Positions 22,103 through 34,053 of a stretch of 64,000 nucleotides of DNA are shown piece by piece. The stretch comes from Exophiala sp. HKRS030 (taxonomy: Eukaryota > Ascomycota > Eurotiomycetes > Chaetothyriales > Herpotrichiellaceae). The notes under the pieces are model-generated. The model had not been told where the DNA came from and did no database searches. It saw nothing but the letters and a program-made list of their open reading frames with translations. Position numbers and translations under genes: made by a program. Every line of letters starts with the position of its first letter. Positions within the stretch are counted from its first letter, which is position 1. The DNA lies in assembly GCA_023897205.1 (NCBI GenBank), contig JAHWDD010000002.1:2542001-2606000 (forward strand). The letters are read 5' to 3'.

Positions 22103-23243
22103 CCCTTTCCCACCCTCTTTCTCTCTCTAGAAAGGTGTTTTTTGTAAAACTCGGTATTATTATTCTTATAGAAAATCCATTCAACCAAGCCAGTCCGTCA
22201 CTTTCTTTATCGCAAGCTGAAATTCGTCAAACGGCGACAAGAGCCAACAGTAGATTGGCGTCTCTTTTCCCATTCGCGAGGTTCCCCCCGGTCGTACGGG
22301 AAAGGGCGGCAGAGAGAAAAGCCGTCGACGTGCGTGTTGAGGAGTAGTGATAGATAGAGGGTGAGTTGTCTTGCGAGAAAACGCTTTCTTGGTCGGATAG
22401 AACGGACGATCGGTTTGGACCCGAAGGCATGTGAGAGAATTACTCGAAAAAGAAGGGCAGGCAATCAACAACTGCAACGTAAGACCTGGCAGGTTCACAC
22501 AGCCCACACGAAGCAGGATAGAGCCACGAGTACAAACGGGCCTATGCACGTCGCGTTGGGTTGCTCAGCACGGCTCGGAGTAGAGTACAAGTGTCTCTTC
22601 TTCAAGTTTTGTTCCTGAGTCAGGAACCCTGAGAACAAGCGAGCGAGCGAGCGAGCGCATGCTTGATTAGCGGGTTCCTCTGCCTATCGAATTTCAGCCT
22701 CGTAGCCTTGTCCTGACATCATGGTCCACTGCCCTCCTCTACACTGGTCTGAGAATGAGGTGCTTTATCAGTGTACAGTACTAGGTATCGCATGTTTACA
22801 AGGTTATTCCGTAGAGGAAACATCTTTTTGAACATAATTTTATCATTGATCATTCAACAATTGCTCTCATGAGATCTACAACGCCCCCTTTTGAAGCCTA
22901 GCATTCCTTATCTGACACACATTGACCTCCCCTGCGTTGTTTCGAAACGATTGAATAGTAGGAAATAAAGCAAAGCCAACTGTTTTTCGGGTACTTCTCA
23001 TAAATCTCTTTTTTTGTCTTCTTCTCGCCCTTTCTTTTTCTTTCCTGCGAATCTGAAAACCCAACAACGAGAATGATGGAAAATACCTGCCCATACCAGG
23101 GAAGTCAACAGGAAATAATACCTTTAGTTTAGATCAACGCCACATGATTGATCCGCATTCGTACATGGCTCGCCTGCAAGATAGGTCCGCCCATAAAAAA
23201 CTCGACATGTTGAAACAAGATGTTCATGTCCACCGTGATCTCA
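22103..23243. other. Intergenic region with (AGCG)n microsatellite
   Basis: No supported gene. About five copies of the tetramer AGCG lie at 22638-22658. Several short frames overlap in incompatible ways. Confidence 0.5.
22638..22658. repeat. (AGCG)5 microsatellite
   Basis: Five tandem copies of a 4-bp GC-rich unit, seen directly in intergenic DNA. Confidence 0.8.
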
Positions 23244-25129
23244 TCAAATCATTACCTTGCGCCTTTTGGAAGCAGTGGGTGTCGATGCTTCGGGAGTTTG
23301 AGGTTGAGTAGGATCCCACATTCGTTGCACTGGGGTCACGCCCTTGTAGTGCGAAGAAGTGTAGGGGGACGCGTGATTCTTGCGCCGTCGCTTGTTTGGT
23401 GTTGGCGTGGCGAACGGCGAGTTGAACAATTCGACGTGACCTCGCAGCTTCGGTGTGTTGTCAAGCACAGCAAATCTGGCTTCAGCATCACGTCGGAATG
23501 CCATGATATTGTTGCTGAAGGGCGATGCCTGATTTCTCACCTCGCCTGAAGCAGAGAGCTCGAGCTTGGGGGGCATGAAGATTGGTGAAGTTGGTGCATC
23601 ACTGTCATCTGTCTCGTCATCAAACTTGATCACATCGCGAAGGTCCATCACGTCTTCTCCAGTCTCCACGATAGGGCGAAAGTTCTCCTCCAAATCATCT
23701 GGGTCGATGGCAAAATCTCCAAGCACAAAGTTTGGGTTGGGATAAAATGCTTCAAGAGGTCCGATAGCCTGGCCAAGATTGGCAGGGTCGTTAATGGCAG
23801 AGTTGAGACTCGCCAGCATGATGTCAGCACCTGGAGCTCCAAGAACGCCAGCATTGGATGTGTCAGCATCGCCGGCGTCGCTGTCCTCGATAAGTTCAGC
23901 AAAGCCAATGTCCGGGCTAGACGTCTGCGAAGCTCCATAACGACGAGCAAATTCTTCACCTAGCAGATGTGGGTTTGTCATGAGAATGATCTTTCCTGAT
24001 GGATCGAGAATGCCAGAGGTCTTGTTGCCATCGTCGATGAAGATACCACGAGGAGGGCCTCGACGACGAGGCGTCTTCTTCGATGCCTTCTTGGCAGAAG
24101 GAGATGTAGATGGTGAAGATCCCTTCGGGGGCTCAATATCGTGCTGCGTCGGCTGACGAGGTTGAGTTGGCAGACAGTCATCAGTCAGGTCAGCTACGTT
24201 TTGTCAGTCACATATACATATGCACAAATGAATGGCAACATACAATCATCGTCGTCGGCCAGACCTATGAATCGCCTCTCTGGAATGCTGGGAACCCCAG
24301 ATTCTGGAAGTGCTGAAGGAAGCAATGCACGAGTAATGGTCGGAGACTCTGACATACGCGTCAAGAACAGGCTGGGGTCATTGTCTACGGCGAAATGCAC
24401 ATGGCGCTCGACGCCTGTATCACCGCTCTCACTCTGCGATGACGGGTAGCGCTGAATGCTGGCATCGCTGTCATCACCAAAGCCATAAGCGGACAAGCCA
24501 TCGATCTGGTTCAGAAGAAAGTCTGCGTCGCTATTGCCTTCTTCCGACAACATGGCAAGCAATTCTTGTTCTTCAAGACGGCCTTCGTCCATTTCAGCAT
24601 CAGAATCGCTGATATCGTCAACCGCTTGATAAATGTCATTTTCGTCATCAGAATCAAACACCTGATGCTCGAAGCGTTTGCGGTTTTCTTCTGGTGAAAG
24701 CATAGGGTCGTCATCTTCCTCATAGTAGTCTGCATAGTCACCAAACATGCTGTCGACACTGGGAGCGACAGAGATGTCATCCCTGTCACGAGGTTCTACC
24801 TTGCGCCCCGCCCCGTTCAGTGTGCGAGAACGAGACGGGGCCGAGACAGCTGGCAGATCATCTTCATCATCAGCCTCCTCTTCGTCGCTTTCTTCATCCG
24901 AAGCCTCGTCTCCCGTCTCGGTCCCGAGGTCAGTCAACGATGACTCCGAGGATGTACTTGCAGTTCGCTTGCGTTTCTTGTTTGTCACTGCTTGTTTGCG
25001 CGATGGTTTGTTCTTCTTTGCATTGGGTGCTTGATATGCATCAACTAGACGTTGCTTGAGATTGGGGAATTTGGGTGTAGCCACCACGGGCTGGCGGCCA
25101 CGATTGCTGCGGTGGTAGAGACGAGACAT
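23244..25129 (-). CDS. Conserved fungal acidic nuclear-type protein
   Basis: Two exons: 24244-25129 and 23244-24193, joined in phase 1 (GTATGT...CGTAG), giving 611 aa. The N-terminus (MSRLYHRSNRGRQPVVATPKF) is basic, followed by a KKRKR nuclear-localisation-like cluster (about 50-55) and a long E/D/S-rich segment. After the splice comes a basic KKASKKTPRRRG patch, a segment ending in ILDPSGKIILMTNPHLLG, and a tail with PNKRRRKN and SKRRK. It looks like a largely disordered nuclear or chromatin-associated protein; I cannot name it. The last codons (AAG GTAATG) could be a donor for a further exon, so the very C-terminus is uncertain. Confidence 0.75.
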
Positions 25130-26610
25130 GGTTCTTGAGATAGTCGTCGGGGAGGGATAAGAGTAGGTATTAGGAGTTGGTGACGGAGAAGTGAGAAATG
25201 TGAGAGATGGGTGAGGGTGAGAGAGAGAGGTGAGAAGTCGTCCAAAGCACCTTTAGTCGCTATAGACTCGTGGGTGCTTTCTTTGGTTGTGTGCAGTGCA
25301 ATTTCGAGAGCAGTGATGTCTAAATGAGCTCCTATGCGGTAGAGCTCCCGAAAGAGATTTGATATCGTAAACGAGGATTTGCTTGGGCTGCCTGGTGAGA
25401 AGAGATCGAGAGACCCTCAGACGGACCGAGGGCCTCCCGAGTCACCTAGAACGCAGCGGAGGCCATGAGCAAAATGTGATCCTCGTACGATATGTTGAAA
25501 TAATGATACTGGTGCACTGAATTAAGAATATGGACTGGCTGGACTGGTGGTTGTGGTGGTTTGGGAGTAGGGAAGAGAGAAAAGAAGAGGAGAGGGAAAA
25601 AGAGGTTGACATATGAACTAGTAGTGAGGGCGAACAGACACTGCAGAACTGCCCCCCACCGCGGCCTTTTGGGGCTTTGCGTAGGGCCCTCACACCGCTA
25701 TTCTCTGACTATCATTTAGGACACTACTCTACTACGCTCTCTGGTTCTCAATTGGTTCGCTATTTGCACGGAATATGTTCCTCTACATCCGGTGTCATGT
25801 CGGTGACTCGTACAGCACTTGACTCGACTCATTTGTGCTCCTTTGGGTGGCATGTTGTTGCTCTCGGGCTCAAATGCAAAAATTTTGGTGGAAAAAAAGT
25901 TCCCCGTCCAGAGCGGAACTTCATCACGTGCAATCCGGCAATTCCGCCAATGAGAGGAGTGGAAAATCCAAAGTGAGTCAAGGCGCTGAGAGACTAGAGA
26001 CTCAACGAGTAACGATTGAATTGTATGGCGTAGTGTACGGAGCACAGTCGAGATAAGGGTCCAATGAAGCCCCTCGCCTGCGCTAAACTTCTGGATAATG
26101 AAAATGGTGTACAGCATGAGTACTCGTACAGGGTACAGGCCACCTACCAGGCCACCTCTAGCCAGTCACCATCCAACATCAGACCAACCATCGTTCGAAT
26201 GTGGACGAGGCTGACCATCCATGCATTGTTCATACCGTCAAAATACATCTGGACAATTAATTATTGAGTCACAAGTTGGCCTGGCGCTTTGTTTTTGCTT
26301 CTCTGCGCCTTGGAGACAGTCCAGCATCATGCTGGCTGGATGATCCGAGTCAACAATCGACCCCGCCAACCTGAGCCCCTTTCGCCCACCGCCCATCGCC
26401 CAGAGCACCCACTGCGTCAATACAACCAGTTGTAAAATCGGAAATCAGACCCAAAACACTACAGAATCGTCTCAGTAGCCCAGAGCAACTCCAGTTCTCC
26501 ACAATCGACTTTCACTCGTCATAATTACACCCTCCAGTTGTTGTCGTCGCTCGTTAATCGTAACAGGATCGAAAAAGATCGTCGTAGCTCAAGCTTCTTT
26601 CTCTTCTCGT
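25130..26610. other. Intergenic, no supported gene
   Basis: 1.5 kb containing the promoter of the acidic nuclear-type gene and the 3' side of the next minus-strand gene. Open frames of up to about 130 codons on either strand overlap each other and look random. Confidence 0.45.
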
Positions 26611-27922
26611 TTAGGGAACCGTGACCGGAGGAACAATTGCCGGATCGACTGGCCCCTCCGCCACGGCATCTTCCTTCAGAGCTGCTGCCTTTAGAGCCTT
26701 AACCTCTTCGACCCCGGCCTTGACTTCTTCGATGGGCGCTCCAGCTGCTGCTGTTGTAGTTGGAATCGCGCCACCATGTTCGGCTTTGAATTCTGCGTCC
26801 ATCTTTTCCACTTCTTCTTCTGTAAGATTGCGCTCCTTCTCGAGTCGCACTTCTTTTCCTCTCTTGTGACAGTACCAGAAAACGAAGAGCAACACTTTGC
26901 CAATGATGTTAGCATCGGGGTCCAACGCCGAAAAGTTGGAAAGAGTGCCACTTACCAAATAGTGCCAGCGACCATAGCACGTTGGCTCCCATAAAGGCCG
27001 GAAACCTTGCCCGCAAGTAGCCGATGATGGAGCGAAGCATTCCCGCAATCGCAGCCGGCTTGCCTGTCAATTCTTTGAGCGATGGTGTCTTAAACCCAAG
27101 TTTCGAAGCCGCTGCAGCAGCTTTGCCAGCATTTCCCACGTTCATACCACTCTTAGAAGCTCTCTCCGCTGCAGCTGCCATGATTTCCGGAGCAAGCCCT
27201 TTCGTCATCGTCTCTGGCAACTTTTCAATGAGCTTCTGCAGAAACGCCGGCAAGGAATTGAACGTCTTTTGCAATTGTCGATCGCCATTCGTCAGAAGCT
27301 TTTCCAGATCATCGTAAGCTGTCGGCACTCCGTTGATTAGATCTTTGAAGACGAGGTTGAATTTCTGAAGTAGTTCTTGAGTCTCATCACTAATGGAGAA
27401 GACGCGATTGTTGATGGCAGCCAGGTTGAGCCTTTCGAGGACAATGGTCATGTCCTCCTCTTCTCTCTTGGCTTCCTTGACCTCTTCACTGTCTTCCTCG
27501 TCCGCCTTTTTGAGGTTAGCGACAATGTCGTCGAGTCCGGCGGCAGTGGCTTCACGTCCCTGTTGCCGGATCTCCCGACTGTCGCGTCGAAGCCAGCTCC
27601 ATGTGGCCTTGGATTTGGAAGGCGCAGATGCGGTGGCATCTGCACTTCCCACATCATCCTGAGTCATTAAGGGCTCTTGACTAATCTCATTTGGCGTTTC
27701 TGGCAGAGGAATATTCTGAGCGCCATCCATAAGGGCTGTCTGAGCATCCTTGATCGATGCCATCACATCCGGCCGAGCAGGCAGGGGAGGAGGATTCTCA
27801 TCAGCAGATGTGAGTCGATCCAGGAATTGTTCATCTTCCTCGGAAAGAACAGGAGTCTCGGACGGCTTGGACGTGGCCAAATGGGCCTTGGCCTTGATGT
27901 AATTGATATACTGCATAGCCAT
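26611..27922 (-). CDS. Conserved fungal single-pass membrane protein
   Basis: Two exons: 26956-27922 and 26611-26894, phase 1, with a 61-nt intron (GTAAGT...GCAAAG, with GCTAAC branch site), giving 416 aa. The first 200 residues are acidic and charged with coiled-coil-like stretches. The splice joins the two halves of one transmembrane segment (about 312-331: FMGANVLWSLALFVLLFVFWY). The tail is EK-rich, then Ala/Pro-rich (KRGKEVRLEKERNLTEEE ...). There is no signal peptide, so possibly a C-tail-anchored type of protein. I do not recognise a named family. The intron falling inside the TM segment and restoring it is good evidence for the model. Confidence 0.75.
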
Positions 27923-28791
27923 GGTTGGCCAACGATAAACCTACCAAGAAGGGTTGCAGGAGAAAGGGGACTTAATTACGACAAGGTAGTAAGTAAAGAG
28001 AATAGGTATAAAAGAAGAATAGAATAAAGGCTCTTGCGACCGAAATGAGGTCTATGCAATTCACCTGGATTGAGGATGGTGTAGGAGGAGGAGAAAGAGT
28101 GGGAAGAGCGGAATGGTGGTTTGCGCCACGACAACGTCATGGCCACAGTTCAAGTTTTAGGGACATTTTGTCTGCACTGCCACCACTACAGGCCACATCC
28201 CTGCACGGTTGCCAGTATTTAGTCAAACATAATATCATCTTCTGCTAGTCCTAATGTTGCGAGCACATGTTATAGAAAGTGGGTTCACCAATAGAAACAT
28301 GTAACGAAAGGCGACTGTACTGCAGGCGATAAATTGTTAGAGCCTCGTATTTGGCATGACGAGAGAACATCCCCGATATTGTAGATATTGTAGATGTTGT
28401 AGATATTGTAGATATTGTAGATATTGTAGATGTTGTAGATATTGTAGCGACTTGCTGGTAGTGACCAGAGCACGAGGTCGACAAAAACCAACTGCTTATG
28501 TACCTACCTAGGTCCTGAATGACTCTACAGCGACATTCGAGGTAGTGAAATTAAGGCAAAACATGCAAAGCAGCAGAGGCATCAGATGTGGTCACCTCGC
28601 ACTTCACTGCCCCGTCACCCAACAACAAATATATGTGGCAGCACGCGTTCTCACCGTCAATTTATCACTTTTATTCTTGAAATCTCTCTTCTTTGCATCC
28701 TCTTCATGACTAGGAACCTCGCGTTGATTTCTCAGCTCCTTCTCTTTCACAACGACATCCAGCATACCTTGATTGTGAACGGAGCGACAAC
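27923..28791. other. Divergent intergenic region with minisatellite
   Basis: Promoters of the membrane protein (-) and the SANT/Myb-like gene (+) are expected here. Contains the 9-bp minisatellite at 28376-28447; otherwise nothing recognised. Confidence 0.5.
28376..28447. repeat. 9-bp minisatellite, 8 copies
   Basis: Eight head-to-tail copies of ATATTGTAG without gaps; units 3 and 7 carry the same A-to-G change (ATGTTGTAG), which suggests duplication of a 4-unit block. Lies about 345 bp upstream of the SANT/Myb-like start. Confidence 0.95.
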
Positions 28792-29939
28792 ATGAATCTA
28801 GGTGCGCAAGCCATCATTCCTATGAGACCTAGGCCCAAGCCAACCAATTACCCACGCAAACGCGGCATCCCCGTTGTCGTCACAAAGCAGAGTAAATGTC
28901 CACTACCGTACTTTGCTCATCAACAGCTCGATCTCGCGTACTTTCCCCGAGGTAACGTCCTCCTCAACCACGGCAATCTTTGGGTGTAGGGCTAAAAGTC
29001 TTAGATATCGGTCTTCCAGTGGGTCGTCCCAAGGCTGAAAATGGCGACAATGCCGCCTGGGAAGATGACGATAGCGACAATGGTGCTGATCTCGAATCAG
29101 ATGCAGGAGAGGCAAGTAAACCGCTCGAGTGTCCGAAAAGGAACCACCCCTTAACAGCTGTTTAGAGACCGGCACGGAAATCCAAAGCTCGTCGCAAGAC
29201 TGACTTTATCGGCAGCGATATCAAAGCTGCTGATGTCAAGAGCATGAAGATGCGAGGTGGCCGTCCCGCGATTGCCAAAAAAGTGACGGCGGATCTCGAC
29301 TCGGACGATGAACTGATTGTTCGTATGAAGGAGGCACGTTTCTTGGAGAGAGATATTGCGCAGGCCCTTGTCGACCAAGGCCGCATCGCATACAACCCAA
29401 AAACCATTGGTACTCGCTGGAGACGCATCAAAGCCAAACTGCAAAAGAGACAGGACGATCTGTTGGATGCAGACTTGACTGACTGGCATGATGGAGATGT
29501 ACGTGCGACTCACCTACCACACTTCGACACCAACTGACAAGGCCCTAGGACGATGTTCTACTTCAAGCTGTAATCAAGGCGGATGCAGAGGTCGACAGAC
29601 TCAAGGCTGAGATCGATAACCGAAAATGGCGCATGGTAGCTGACTGCATGAAGAACATGAAGGTGAGAGCATTCTGTCGTGCGGCGTGCTTGGATTAATT
29701 TGTATCAGCCTGTCATCAACTTCTCCCAGAATGCCTGTCATTCTAGGTACGACGCGCTCATGGCCGGAAATGCCAAACCTACTCCCGAGTCTATACCCAA
29801 CCCAGGCCCTGAAGTTCTGGAGCGGATTCAGTCTCGTATCAACAAAGAAGCTAGACTTGCCAAAGATCAACAACCCGATGTGCAACAGGCGAATATCGCA
29901 GGCAACGCCTGGAGTTCTCGTCAGCGTCACTATTTTTAG
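28792..29939 (+). CDS. SANT/Myb-like conserved fungal protein
   Basis: Five exons: 28792-28891, 28990-29111, 29166-29498, 29549-29662, 29709-29939, giving 299 aa. Intron 2 (29112-29165, 54 nt) starts GCAAGT and ends TTTAG, a GC-AG intron; reading through it meets a stop in the same frame. The N-terminus is basic (MRPRPKPTNYPRKRG), then an acidic patch (WEDDDSDNGADLE). The centre carries two tryptophan-spaced helical repeats (LERDIAQALVDQGRIAYNPK, then GTRWRRIK, and DNRKWRMVADCMK with ARY/SRYDAL-type ends), like tandem SANT/Myb-type domains. Likely a DNA-binding or chromatin protein; not named. Splice phases agree throughout. Confidence 0.78.
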
Positions 29940-30890
29940 TGAGGTTGCGATCACCCAGTGAACCTTGCGAGATGTGCTGATCAAGGTGGAAGGAAGGCTC
30001 TTGAGCATCGTTGCCATGCATAGATTGATCTAAACGGTGGGTGCGTTGTTGCCATCTTTTCGGGGCCTTGAAATGCCTACAGGAGCGAGCATTCGATACT
30101 TTGAGATTTCCACAGCGAAGAACTGGCGGACAAGAGGGTGCGGCTGGTTACGTTGGCTGGGCCATCTGATGCTACGAGAAGTGGTCATTCTGTGTATGTA
30201 CAGCGCCAAACAATTGAGTCTGGAGGAAGACATCTTCGAATGAGGATGCAGAACCTATGACATGCGGCTGACGCGCTTTTTGGAGACTTTCGACGCGTGC
30301 ACTGAATATTGTGGTCATCTGACCGTGTCAACAATGATGAATCTTGCATCAAGCTAAACGGGGTGTCTTCATCTCTTCCCGTCCCCCTTCGACTCATACT
30401 GTTCCTCCAAGCCCTCGGTAAGATGCACAAGTGCCTGGAATCTGCATGCAGCAGGTCGATCGTGATTCGGCCACGCAGCATCGTTTGTATGGCTGCCTTC
30501 GCCAAGGCTCCCAAGCGCCCGCGCAACGCTCGGTAGGGTATATATTGTATCAGCCTCAGGACCCTTTCCCGCTTCTTCCTCTTCGCTTCTTCACGCACCG
30601 AGCAGGCAAATTCTACACGCTTTTGGTCATCAACTGTCCAAACCCGTCAAGTTCTCTAGTGTGGTCTTCATTGGCTGTCCGGCTTCTTTCGTCCGAATGA
30701 GGCTGGCAGGCGAGGGAGTCATCCTCGAGAACTTCGCAGCTCCGACATCACATGGTCCTTGTGTGTGAATCAAGCGTCAAACCCAGAAAACCTATCACGC
30801 TCTTTACTCCAGTCATAGGTTCTTCAGCCGTTCTTTCTTCCTCTTCCCACCCCGTTCGTTGATTTCAGAGTACTCGACAATCGTTTTCCC
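29940..30890. other. Intergenic, no gene seen
   Basis: Between two plus-strand genes. Short frames only; promoter of the BTB gene expected in the pyrimidine-rich stretch near 30800. Confidence 0.5.
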
Positions 30891-31748
30891 ATGCGCTCTT
30901 TCGACAAGATGTTCAAACGATCATTTAATACCCGCGATGGTCGCATCATCAAGTCGAAACCCATCAAGAATACTTATCCCGAACATGTGAAGAGAAAGAT
31001 GCAGGACACAGTGGACGAAGGCTCGGCGGTGGCAAGGTAGGCAGAAGATCCCGACCAAGCGCAGTTAGTCAATCACTGACACAGACCGTCCCTTAGTACA
31101 CTGACGAGTCCCATCGTTACTCTCGTGGTGGGTCATGAACAGCGTCTTTTCGCCGCTCATGAAGACGTCCTCTGTCATTCCGCCTACTTCGCTTCCGCCT
31201 TGAAAGGCAACTTTCTGGATGGCGGCTCGAAGCGAGTGGAACTGCCCGACGAAGAACCTGAAATCCTGTCCTGTGTGCTTGAGTTTCTGTACAAGGGTGA
31301 CTACTATCCACGCTTGCTGCACAACAAGCGCCGAAACACTTGGGATCTCGAGGATGCAGTGCAGGATCTGAAAAATGGTGGTCGCGGAAACGCCGCTTCG
31401 ACAATCTTCATTCCTGACGTGGGCGATATCCTCCGAGATACCGTCATCTACTGCGCTGCCGACAAGTATGGCCTGGAGGAACTGAAACTCCTTGCTCTTC
31501 GCAAGCAAGGCCTACAGTCCGGAATCCAGGTCGACGTGATCTTACGATCTGCTCGGTACGCGTACCAGAACACGCCGGACACCGAATCGCGCCTCCGCGC
31601 TCATTACCTTGCTCTGATCATTCGAAGTCGCAAGACTTTCAAGAGGAGTGGAACCATGCAGAAGGAAATGGAGCATGGGGGCAAATTGTTTTTCGACCTC
31701 TTTGTGGCCATGTGCAACCACATCGACGACATTGTCGAGATCAGGTAA
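30891..31748 (+). CDS. BTB/POZ-domain protein, gene 1 of a tandem pair
   Basis: Two supported exons, 30891-31036 and 31085-31748, phase 2, with a 48-nt intron. BTB core: VTLVVGHEQRLFAAHEDVLC, HSAYFASALKGNF, and VELPDEEPEILSCVLEFLYKGDYYP, followed by a helical segment with AADKYGLEELKLLALRK. Fungal proteins of this type are thought to be adaptor or regulatory proteins. The stop is immediately after GAG ATC AG|GTAAGA, a good donor, so a further exon is likely. It could continue at 31881 and end at 31907 (ISNSRSPKVI-type tail) or continue from 31860 with a longer tail. I therefore treat the 3' end as unresolved. Confidence 0.8.
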
Positions 31749-32790
31749 GACTAAAAGGATTACTTGCTGCTTTACTTTGCCTTGCTTTGCGTGGCGTACT
31801 TGATATGTTTTGACTCTTACTATCGCTCTTGCAATTTGTGTCTGTTGTGCCCAACAGCTTACCTGTGTCCTCTATACAGCAACAGCCGTTCTCCCAAGGT
31901 CATCTGAGTGGTTTCGCCCATACCACCGAGACAGGATCGACATTGGTGCTGACGTAGGAGAGTAAATGTTGTTTCTGGCAGATTGTGTTTGGAACAGGGT
32001 TGAACAAGTCACCGACGGACGTGCGACTGGGTTCAACAAGAATAGAAAACTTGCTTTGATAGCATTTTTTCTTTTTTGCATCAACTCCGCTTCTCTCGAG
32101 GTTTGGCCGCCAACTTAACCAAATGGTTCATCGAAACCCTACTCTTTCTAATGAGTCCACAGCCTTTCATTAGGGTGTGTGACTGGCGCAATCTGCCTTC
32201 TTTCGGCTCTTTTTTGGAACAATGGTCAAAACTACACACATAGTTTGCGACTACAATTCGCAACTCCTTTGTTTGTATCGATTAGTTTCTCGACTCGACG
32301 TCGACCGTTCTGCTGATATATGGGGAAACTGCCTTTTCATTTCTGGTCTTGATGATTCGGAGATGGAAAGACCTCTTGTGATCAGATATAGGAATTTGAG
32401 ATATTCAGCCACCTCTACCTGTTCTTCGCTTTCTTTTTCCATCTTTCTCATGATCATTGACACTTGAACAGCAAGAGGCACGTGCATGGTTTTTGTGAGC
32501 CCTGAAGCATGTGAAATCATGTTCCTGGCCTCAATAGCCTACAAATTTCCCTTCACTATCAGCATTTGCACCTGCATCACTTTCTCCCATTTCATCTTCA
32601 AAAAGCACATCGCTCATCTATCACTTGTTCATTCCTATCGCTGCGCATCTGCTTCGCATCACTTTTATATCATTTGCCTCTTGATCATCATACTGTACAC
32701 ATTACCTTCTTCTCATTGATATCTTCTTCATTCATTCTGTCTCTTGCTTCGGTTTCCTTCAATATCCCTATTGCTCTTACACATAGCACA
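31749..32790. other. Intergenic between the two BTB-type genes
   Basis: May hold the last exon of the first BTB gene (31860-31975) and the promoter of the second. Nothing else recognised. Confidence 0.5.
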
Positions 32791-34053
32791 ATGTCCAACT
32801 ACTTCGACAAGTTACCATCACCACGGACAGCAGAACGTACACGACGTCGTACGAATTCTATCACGCCATCGCCGCCGCTATCACAGTTCGCCGCTGGACA
32901 CCGAGCAAACCAAGACACTGACACCGAAGCCCTCTTCTTCGCTGACCCATCTCAGCCCGACCCAATGGTTAAAGGACCACATCACCACAGCGCCGAGTAT
33001 CATCGCCGCCGCCGAAATCACCCATACGCCTCGCCTCCGAGATCACAACCACAATCGCAACGACATTCGTTAGGACAAATTCCTACAAGCCCTGTCGGCC
33101 AGAGTAAGAATGACGTCCATGTTCACTTCAAGACCGAAGCGGAGCAGGAGTCCATCTCACGCATCCCCATTGACGAGCGCGTCTCGATCTTCGTGGGCCA
33201 GCATAACCAAATCTTCACGGTATCTTTGGAAAGTCTGGACAAGTCGCCTGTCCTGAAATCTCTAGTGTCTCGACAAGGAGGAGAGTACAACGGCGGCAGC
33301 AAAATCAATATCAATAGCAGTCGCAGTGGTAGCGGCACCGGCGCCGAAGGCACATTCATCATGCACCCCAAACTCACAAGTATCGAGCCGGACCACTTTG
33401 CTGCTGTTCAACAGTTTCTCCTGGCCGACGAATACATCCCTGCCATCGTGTCCAACTATGCTGGAGAGGACGACAGTAGTGACAAAAGTGTCCTCCTACC
33501 CAAGACGCTCGACGGTGTCGACAGCCCACAAGACTACCGAAGTGAGACAATTCGAGCGGCACACCTGTACGTCCTGGCGAAACGGTTGGGAATGGCCAGT
33601 ATGGGGCAGCTCGTCAAGAGGAAGATCACAGAGTGCGGGTACGCAACGGCCTCGGTGGGTGTCAAATGTTTGCTCGACGTGAGTATGGTGGTCTTTTCGC
33701 GTCCGGACGATGCGGACGGTGGGATTTAAGTTGTACAACAATCATCTACCCCGAACCACAGCCAAGGAGCCAATGCAAACAAGAGGAAGAGGAACAACCA
33801 CAACAGTAATACCAACGCGAAAGACCAGCTTTATAACGGACGCAGCGATGACACAGACGCACTTGAAGAATGGCTGATAGGTGTTCTCGCCACACGTTTC
33901 CAAGCCATGATGATCTCACACGCCCAGTTGTTCTTTAGAGTCGCAGGTCATGGGGCTGCGGTTCGGCGACAGTTTCAGAGAAGAATCCTGGAGAGACGAA
34001 TGGAGGCGTTGAAGACGCTGGGCGACGCGGTCTTGATTGAGGATGACGAGTAA
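32791..34053 (+). CDS. BTB-like fungal protein, gene 2 of a tandem pair
   Basis: Two exons, 32791-33682 and 33731-34053, giving 404 aa. The first open frame ends at TAA 33727-33729, but GTATGG at 33683 and TTTAAG at 33725-33730 make a 48-nt phase-1 intron that removes it. The frame then continues for 107 codons of convincing coding sequence (ALEEWLIGVLATRFQAMM ... RRQFQRRILERRM). The N-terminal 100 residues are disordered and H/R/P-rich. The BTB-like middle has VSIFVGQHNQIFTVSLESLDKS and FLLADEYIPAI, with AAHLYVLAKRLGM further on, so it is a diverged relative of the gene just upstream. Function unknown. Confidence 0.72.

Noticed and set aside
28376..28447. Possible CRISPR-like array
   Set aside because: Units are contiguous without spacers; this is a minisatellite in a eukaryotic genome.
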